A DNA stretch of 64,000 nt from Jaapia argillacea MUCL 33604 (Eukaryota; Basidiomycota; Agaricomycetes; Jaapiales; Jaapiaceae): NCBI GenBank assembly GCA_000697665.1, contig KL197721.1:828456-892455 (forward strand), written 5' to 3'. Shown here one piece after another: positions 56,847 to 64,000 of the stretch (the first letter of the stretch is position 1; each line of letters starts with the position of its first letter). Under the pieces are notes generated by a model. The model saw only the letters and a program-made list of their open reading frames with translations. It had not been told where the DNA came from and did not search any database. Position numbers and translations under genes: made by a program.

Positions 56847-59161
56847 ATGTCTCTACCAACTGTTGCTCTGGTATCAGGTCTCGTATTTGCTGCTCTCTTG
56901 GTTCTCCCCAAGAGGGCGACAACCACACGCATCTATCCTCCAGGTCCGAGGGGTTTACCCTTGGCTGGTAATGTCTTGGACATCCCAATGACGCAGATGT
57001 GGCTCGCCGCCACGAAATGGGCAAAGGAGTTCGGTAGGTTCTACTACCTTTCTCACCTGATTGAATGTTACCCTAATCATAGACCTATAGGCAACGTCGT
57101 CTACCTCCATGTCTTTGGGCTTGGCATTATCTTTCTCAACGACTCGGAAACGGTGTTCGAATTGATGGATAAGAGAGGTGCTATTTACTCCGATCGACCA
57201 CACCTGGTCATGCTCTCCGAGTTGTGAGTGTGATGGCTTTAGGCTCACCATCATGCTAATTTCATTTCATTTCCATCCAGATGTGGTGCCGAGAATATAG
57301 TATGATTTTTGCTCATTTTTTTCAACGATTATAACCAGCTTCGCAGCTTGCCTTTACACACTACGGCGACCAATTGCGCCGTGGTCACAAATTAATGCAT
57401 GAAGCTCTGCACCCGATCGCGATCAAGACGTACCAACCTCTTCTTGAGATGGAGTCCTTACCATTCCTTCGCCGCCTCCTCTCCAAACCATCGGCCTATA
57501 TGGACCACATCAGAAGGTATGCCTTGGGGCATTCTCGAGTGCGAAACACTGACATAGAGAACACAACAGATATTCTGGGACGCTGACGCTGAATGTAATA
57601 TATGGTCATCAAGTGACTTCTGACGACGATGAGTTTCTCACCATAGCCGAGGTCTGGCTGTCCCAAGCACTACATCCCATCCCCGAGAATTGACCTTCGC
57701 TGCGCAGGAGTGTGGCGACTTGTTTGCCAATCATCTGACGGCCGGAGGAGGTGTCTGGATGGTGGATGTTTTCCCCTTCTGTGAGTTTCGCCTTTATAAA
57801 AAAAATATGGACGCCAACCGACTTTCGATACCGACCCAAAGTGAAACATATCCCTGCCTGGTTCCCCGGAGCCGGGTTCAAGCGCAAGGCAGTGGTATGG
57901 AAGGCGAAATTCGAGGAATTCGCTGAGAAACCATTCGCATCTTTCAAGTCCAAGACGGTCAGTTGGACTCCTACCCGGCCTGTTAGTCTCGGACGATCTA
58001 ACGTCTGTCCATCTTATCATAGGAGACTGGGGACTGGCCTCCTTGTTTCTGCTCCACCTTATGGCAGCGTGAAGGACAGACCGTTAATCCTCAAATGGAG
58101 TTTGATCTCAAGTGGGCAGCTAACACCATGTATTCCGGTACGCTACTCAACTCATTCACAAACGCCATCTTAACCGCCACGCTCTCCGATCAGGCAGTCT
58201 CGACCCCGTAAGCACCAACCCAGATACCCGAACACGGACTCTGATCCATTCATACACCTCTGCAGACGATCACAGTGGTGTCACAATTCATATTGGCCAT
58301 GGTTCTCCACCCTGAAGTCCAAATCAAAGCTCAAGAAGAGATTGATTCCGTCATTGGCACTGAAAGGTTGCCAAACCTGGATGATCGACCTTTCCTCCCA
58401 TATACCGAGTGTGTTATGAACGAGTGTTTAAGGTGGACATCGCCCTCAGCTGTCGGTGGGTAGCCTAAATTCTTCGATTATATTTTGGAGAAGGAATTAA
58501 GGATGAATGCCAGGTCTACCCCATAGGCTCATGGAGGACGATGTTTATAAAGGCATGTTCCTTCCCAAAGGATCGCTGGTACGTCACATACATCATCTAT
58601 CGATAGTCAATCTCATGTTGGTACTATTCAAGATGTTCGCAAACATCTGGTTTGGCCAATTTTCACCGGTAGTTTGCGTTGTTCTGATGTTGGTTTCGCC
58701 AGGGCAATGCTCCGTGACGAATTCCTCTTCCCAAACCCGAACACGTTCGATCCAGATCGTTATCAAGAAAAGGTAGATGAAGAAACAGAGCGTAAACGAG
58801 ATCCTCGTGGATATGTATTCGGTTTCGGTCGTCGGTGCGTCCCATTTTCTCAGTAGGACTAACCAGCTATCAACACAATGGTTCGCAATCCTTAGGCGAT
58901 GCCCCGGAATGCACCTGGCCGATTCGACCATATGGTTGTTGATGGCATCCATGCTTGCTGCGCTTGACCTCCGGAAGGCTAAGGATGAGAACGGGAACGA
59001 GATTGAGCCTGTGGTTCGCATCAATAACAGTGTCCTCACGTAGGAGGTTGTCTCTGATCTGTCGGTGTTTGGGGGTTGACGCCATTTACAGGATGCCAGA
59101 TCCTTTCCAATTTGATGTTCGGGCAAGAGGCCACATGGAGAAGCTGATGGAGATGACATAG
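56847..59161 (+). CDS. cytochrome P450, CYP2-clan-like fungal monooxygenase, 508 aa
   Basis: Fifteen exons sum to 509 codons: 56847-57033, 57091-57223, 57281-57299, 57347-57516, 57570-57651, 57708-57780, 57842-57957, 58023-58137, 58194-58207, 58266-58455, 58514-58578, 58633-58649, 58703-58834, 58896-59039, 59092-59161. Motifs are the N-terminal helix (TVALVSGLVFAALLVL), RIYPPGPRGLPLAGN, the C-helix-side GDQLRRGHKLMHEAL, FPGAGFKRKAV, NECLRWTSPSAV (K-helix E-x-x-R in ECLR), FDPDRY and the haem loop FGFGRRRCPGMHLA. It looks like the multi-copy Agaricomycete P450s often labelled O-methylsterigmatocystin oxidoreductase-like. The substrate is unknown. It is likely ER-bound and dependent on P450 reductase. 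The neighbouring FAD monooxygenase may be a pathway partner. Confidence 0.92.
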
Positions 59162-59753
59162 AATTGTGGACACCATATACACATTTATTGCTACCACCCG
59201 TGTATCTAAGGTACTCCGAGGGGAGTAGTCATAGGAAGCAAAGAACGAGAAGAAGGATTCACGGAACGATCGTCGCACCCTTTGGAGTGACCAAATTTCC
59301 TAAAATGGAAGGATCAAAATCTGTCTGAGGCCAACTTGTCACTGTAAGACATCACTCACAAATGCCCGTCCCAATCCCCAAGTCCAAGCCCATCTCTCAT
59401 CCATTCCCAGTAAAGTGAGCGATACATGTATTATCTGTGTTCTATAGTAATAGTTAAACAACAAAAGGGCCCTCACGCTCGATACAACCTACATGCAATA
59501 AATACACTCTCTGCCACTCCAAAATGATAGGTATGCTACGAATGCAACAAATTCCAAGAAAGTGAAAAGATGGTAGTACCGCAAACAATTTGTATGATGG
59601 AATGGAATGAAAATGCCAATGAGATATGACCAAGCCAATGCGAGAGTGGGGAGAAAATGCGTCCATGATGAATGATGGTAATCAAGTTGAAGGGAAACCG
59701 CCAACGAGGAGGGAAGGAACCCCATCCATCCCCCATCAGATCCAACACCCAAC
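59162..59753. other. intergenic region between convergent genes
   Basis: 3' flanks of the P450 (plus) and the F-box/WD40 gene (minus). AT-rich, no gene seen. Confidence 0.6.
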
Positions 59754-62652
59754 TCAAACAAAAAGCCTCGTATCCAAATCCTGCGAGAAATCCAACACGA
59801 CAATCTTCTGATCATGCGACGTACTAAACCCCCCGCCATCTCAATCAGCACCCCTCAAAAAACACAAAAACCGAAAAAAAAACTCACCTAACAATCCTAC
59901 AAACATCAAACTTCACATCAAATATATGACTCGTATGACTCCTCTTATACTCCCTCACACACCTCCCACTTCTCCAATCCCAAACTTTCACAGTCTTATC
60001 ATAAGAAGCGCTAACCAACCTCCCAGACTTCGGATCGAAAGCCAAGGCTCTGACGAGACTATCATGCCCATCAAGCGTACGAAGACATTGGCCGGTAGAT
60101 GCACTCCAGATCTTGATCTTGCAGTCGTTGGAACCTGAGACTATGATGTCGTCCTGATGAACAAAGAGGATCACGTTAGCGAGGAATCACATATAGCCGG
60201 TGAGGAAACGCATATAGCCAACGAGGAAACGCATATAGCCAGCGAGAAAAACGCATATAGCCAGGAAAACAGCGGCAAGCCAAAAACCCACAACACCCTT
60301 AAAACCTCTCAAAAAACTTCTAAAAAACGCACCTTAAACTCAATACAAGCCAACCCCCTATCATGCCCCTCAAAAATCCTCAACCTCTCCCCACTCCCAA
60401 TATCCCACAACATCATCTTCCCATCCCCACTAGCACTAACCACTTTACCACCTTGTAACCCAACGGCATTCACCGGTCCTTCATGGCCTCGTAACGTCGT
60501 ATGTAGCGCTAGGGTATCGCGGTTCCATACCCGTATCAACGCGTCTTTCGAACTGCAGGGGATGCGCGATTAGGCGACGGAAGTGAGGAGACAAAAGTTG
60601 AAAGCACCCACCAACTAACGATCCACTTTTCGTCAATCCTCAAATCCAAAACACCCCCGGTATGCCCTCTCAAAACAGCCCTAACCTCAGCTCTAACCTC
60701 TCCCCCCTTCCCATTCCCACCACCAGAAAACAAATCCCAAACACAAACCGAACAATCACTACTCCCACTAACCATAAAACCCTTCTTCCCCCTCGCACCC
60801 ACACTCTCCCTCTTCACAAGCGCACTACCGCCGCCCAAACTACCACCCGAAACCTCTCTGCCGGAACTACCACCTGAGGCCTCTCTCAAACTACCACCAG
60901 AAACCTCCCCATCCAAACCAACAACACTCCCCCCACTCCCACCAACACTCGACCCAACCCCAACCCCGAATCCAACATCCTCAACATCCCAATCCTTATC
61001 AAACTTCAAACAAAGCACACTCCCCGCATGTCCCCTAAACGTAGCCAACAACTTCCCACTCTTCAACTCCCAAACCTTGATAGACCTATCCCTCGAACCG
61101 GTGATGATCCTCGACGAATCGAATTCGAGGCAGTAGACGCTATGGTGGAGTGGTGTTAGTATGATGGGTATAGCGGGGAGGACGTAGTAACCCCGATCAG
61201 AATGGGGAATTGGTGATGAGGGAGATAGAATCGGAGGGGAAGGATGTACGAAGGGGACGAAGGGGGTGTGAAGTAGAGAGAGAGAACGAAAAAGAAAAAG
61301 AACGCAACGAACCTATCACCATGCCCACTAATCCTCGTAACCCAAGGTTCCCCTCCAACCCACCTATTCTCCAACTCCAACCTATTCCTAAACAACTCTC
61401 TCCAATCCAACCAAACCTTCGTCGTCGCCCCACTCGGATTCCTAACAAAACTCATCGAAGACCTACACCCAAACACATACACGTCAGCCACACGCAAAAG
61501 CCAAACCATCTCCGTAAGGACTCACCCCCTCTTATCAGTTAACCTCCCTTCTGTCAAAGCGATTGCCCTAGCTTTGGGTAGATCGACACCCCATCCTTCT
61601 CGTGCCCCGAACAGGCCTTTCCAGACGCCGTTATCGGATGCTAGACCTCTCCACGTCCGGCTGACGCATAAACATGCCAACACCGAGTGGAGATCTAGGA
61701 AGAGAAGGATGTGGAGGGAGAGTTCTGGAGGGAGGCGGGAGAGGATGTCTATATTGGTAGTAACGGTCAGCGAGGATGAAGAGGGAGGGAGGAGGGAGGA
61801 AGGGAAAGATAGGGGAAATGAGAGTGTGGAGGATGAGAAGGTGAGTGGTGTGAGGAGGAATGGATAGTGTAGGTGTATAACGTGTATCATGTGGGTGGCA
61901 AAGTGGAAGTGGATGAGAGGAAGAGACGTACCGATACCAGTAACAGCCCTAACATCTATAAAGCACGCTTCATCGATCAACTCCCCTTCCTCCCCATCCA
62001 AAGGTTGAATTTCTCCAAACTCGTCATGCCCACAATCAAACCCCGTGGCATTGTTCGCAGTCGCTTTAGCTTTCTCTTTAGCCTTCTTCCCAGGGGAAGA
62101 CAAAGCGTCCCATATTCTCGGCAACAAGCCTTTAGTGCCACCACCCAAACCCACACCATTCCTTCCACAAGGTGAAGACCCGGTGGTATAAGCGCGAGGC
62201 CGATGAGAAAAGGGAGAATGTGGTGCATAAGCGAAAACGCCGAAAGGGTCTAGTTCGCCGTTTGGTCCCAGAATGGGGCTTGGAGGACTTATCATTGAAA
62301 AATCCATTGTAGGGGCTGGGGAGGATGGGCGAGTGATTGTGTATTGGCGAGGGACGGAGGAGAAGGCACCGTCTACCATCACTACGTCACCTGGACTAGC
62401 CGACGCCTGACCTCCACCATCGGACGACTCGCCAGTGGGGAAGGGAACGCCGAGGACTTGTGTTAGACCAAAGAGCTTTGGGAGACGGGGTGGACGACCT
62501 TCACGTTGATGGAGATCTGGTTGATGGGGTTGTGCGTGTGCGGTTGAAGTGGAGGCGATTGCTGGAGCTGATTGAGATCGTGGTACTGAGATGTGGGGTT
62601 TGATGGGAGTGCGGGGTGTGGAGGACGAGGGCGACAGTGAGGAGGAGGGCAT
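59754..62652 (-). CDS. F-box and WD40-repeat protein, SCF substrate receptor, 725 aa
   Basis: Seven exons (62652-61932, 61748-61526, 61462-61313, 61139-60612, 60552-60333, 60153-59888, 59823-59754) sum to 726 codons. Residues 1-240 are Ser/Pro-rich. The F-box (about 241-285) reads DILSRLPPELSLHILLFLD, LHSVLACLCVSRTWRGLAS. A linker with KVWLDWRELFRNRLELE leads to seven WD40 blades, for example ITGSRDRSIKVWELKSGK, VSGSSDCSVCVWDL, CSKDALIRVWNRDTL, VSASGDGKMMLWDI, VSGSNDCKIKIWSASTG, VSASYDKTVKVWDWRSGR and STSHDQKIVVLDF. This is the architecture of Cdc4/Fbw7/Met30-type receptors that bring phosphorylated substrates to Skp1-Cul1 ubiquitin ligases. An insertion of about 70 Gly/Ser-rich residues interrupts the second and third blades. 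Which orthologue it is cannot be settled by reading alone. Confidence 0.9.
60181..60264. repeat. four tandem 21-bp repeats inside an intron of the F-box/WD40 gene
   Basis: On the plus strand the unit is GAGGAAACGCATATAGCCAAC with small changes, at 60181, 60202, 60223 and 60244. It lies in the 179-nt intron 60154-60332, which is longer than most introns of this gene. The unit length is a multiple of three, and one antisense frame reads EETHIAx repeated. Confidence 0.92.
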
Positions 62653-63849
62653 TGGCGAGGAGGTAGGCGATGGGCAGACAGGAGGTTGGTTGTTGAAGGT
62701 CGCAGGGCAGGCAAGGACTACAATAAACTGTCACGAGACTTGCATCCCTGCTGCCCTTTTTGGCTTATGTCGGGATCGGAACTAGTCCGACATGGTGTTC
62801 TGTCGCCGACGTCTCTGCCTCTGCTTCAGACAAGGAGTAATTGCGGCGCCGGACACCTCCTACTTATTACCAGATACTTGAGATACTTATTCGATGTGGC
62901 AATATTTATCGAATCCAATAGTAACGCTACGCCATCGAGAGACTATGCCGCAGCCCAGACTCAAACCAGCCACACTCGACCTCCCTCATGCATCCATGCT
63001 GTATATATGAGTTCCCCCACTCGCTTGAAAACACCTGCCATCTTATCTTACGGTCGTCGATGGAATCCAGCGGGAGTGGCGCGATTGGGGGTGTTGGAGG
63101 TGTATGGACGCAACCTTAGTGTGGTATAAACCTTGTCAAGAGATGACCTTTATCCAATCGAGTTTGGGGTAACGGGTAATTTGGAAGAGGAGTGTATTTA
63201 CACTCCAGGCATTACACGTATAAACACAGAGGGTCTCCTCGAATAAGAGAAATCACACCTGAAAAAAAGTCGATGACAAAGGACGAGTTACACATCCATG
63301 TAACGAGGTTTTGTACCACCGAATACGATTGAAAGCAAGCAAGCCGAGCTCAGAACACACCCAGATGGTGGATTGTGCCTTCGGAACACGAAGAGACTGT
63401 AAATCTGAGAAGGACGTGTGCCAATACTGTTCAGCCCTGACCGATGCTGATCAGGACCTGTTCAGCCTTTAATGCGAGTCTGATCAGTCCTGATAAGTGG
63501 TTAAGGCTTTGCCAGGCCTGACAAGCCAAATCGAGTGTTTCCGACATAATTAAACACTCGCCCCTCCCTCTTCACCTCCCTCCTACGAAAGGCGGAGAGT
63601 GCAAGGATCAAATCAAAACGCAAGCAACCGAGTGTTCGATTTTTGGCGTTCGCACTTCCATTTTTGGATAATCTGACATAATTCCAGAGCTCACTCGGTC
63701 ACCGTTGTATCCTGCATATAAATGATTTTGAGTATTCTCGTATCTCAGGGCTTATCTCACAATTGAGAATGCAATATACAGTATATTAGGAGGACAATGA
63801 ATCGAAATTTTATGGAAATACATGAATGTGTGGCCTCATGACCAACTGG
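62653..63849. other. upstream region of the F-box/WD40 gene, no other gene recognised
   Basis: About 1.2 kb with only short frames. Near 63430-63530 several short inverted motifs occur (CTGATCAG-like cores and CAGGCCTG), without a clear terminal-repeat element. Confidence 0.5.
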
Positions 63850-64000
63850 GTGAGGGGAAGAAAGTAGAAGATGGAGAAGAAGGATGGAGGGGAGGGAAGG
63901 GAGGACAAAGAAGAGGAGGAGGAGGAGAGGAGGGAGATGAGGAAGAGGAAGGGGAGGAAGGGGAGGAGGGGGAGGAGGGGGAGGAAGGGGAGGAAGGGGA
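63850..64000. repeat. polypurine (GGA/GGGGA-rich) tract running off the window
   Basis: From about 63850 the plus strand is nearly all G and A, with rare T and C. It becomes uninterrupted after about 63940, with GGAGGAAGGGG and GGAGGGGGAGG units. The end lies outside the window. Confidence 0.9.

Larger units (their letters stand above)
55180..57630 (+). repeat. tandem duplication of promoter plus 5' part of a P450 gene
   Basis: Unit 1 is about 55180-56362 and unit 2 starts at about 56363. Both contain the upstream region and the first five P450 exons with their introns. The start codons (55577 and 56847) are 1,270 bases apart. Unit 1 ends inside exon 5 at TGACGACGATG, immediately followed by the start of the unit 2 promoter; ATG is shared by both sides, so the junction has only a few bases of homology. 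Confidence 0.88.

Noticed and set aside
58023-58137. Apparent stop inside the complete P450 (frame reading LMAA then stop)
   Set aside because: The correct frame after splicing at 58022 reads ETGDWPPCFCSTLWQREG and is open, so the gene is not broken.
1-64000. CRISPR arrays, bacterial insertion sequences, rRNA genes
   Set aside because: No spaced identical repeats, transposase motifs or rRNA signatures were seen. The gene structures are eukaryotic throughout.

Overview
This window is nuclear DNA of a filamentous basidiomycete, almost certainly an Agaricomycete. The evidence is short GT-AG introns (mostly 46-75 nt) in nearly every gene, a class I hydrophobin, cytochrome P450s, fungus-restricted membrane families (DUF1774, DUF6534) and a basidiomycete-type cohesin SCC3. 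Genes lie on both strands with no operon-like order. I rebuilt exon structures by hand. For most genes the exon lengths sum to a whole number of codons, which is the main internal check on the models.

Layout. 0-2.3 kb: a possible gene end and a diverged direct duplication of about 250 bp. 2.3-6.1 kb: a large SAP-domain protein. 7.8-9.3 kb (minus): a conserved basidiomycete protein of unknown function with one membrane segment. 10.5-15.3 kb: two successive head-to-head paralogue pairs. The first encodes 87-residue secreted cysteine-rich proteins; the second encodes short proteins resembling the N-terminal domain of the silencing factor Clr2. 16.0-22.1 kb: two serine/arginine-rich proteins with a shared C-terminal motif flank a DUF1774 membrane protein and a four-helix membrane protein. 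22.1-30.4 kb: a gene-poor stretch with a DUF6534 membrane protein, a hydrophobin, RNA polymerase II subunit RPB9 and a DUF2306-like membrane protein. 31.2-33.3 kb: a P450. 34.5-36.4 kb: a Ser/Thr kinase. 37.3-45.4 kb: two long disordered proteins with conserved coiled coils. 45.7-51.3 kb (minus): SCC3, in 14 exons. 51.8-52.6 kb: a membrane protein. 53.3-59.2 kb: an FAD monooxygenase followed by a truncated and a complete copy of another P450. 59.8-62.7 kb (minus): an F-box/WD40 protein. The window ends in a polypurine tract.

Functionally, housekeeping genes (RPB9, SCC3, F-box/WD40, SAP protein) alternate with lineage-specific, duplicated and secreted or oxidative genes. The monooxygenase and tandem P450s could act in one oxidative pathway, but no backbone synthase is present. 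The most unusual material is the 10.5-22 kb block of young paralogue pairs, several extreme exon structures (start-codon-only exons; 8, 11 and 13 nt exons), and an intronic 21-bp tandem repeat.
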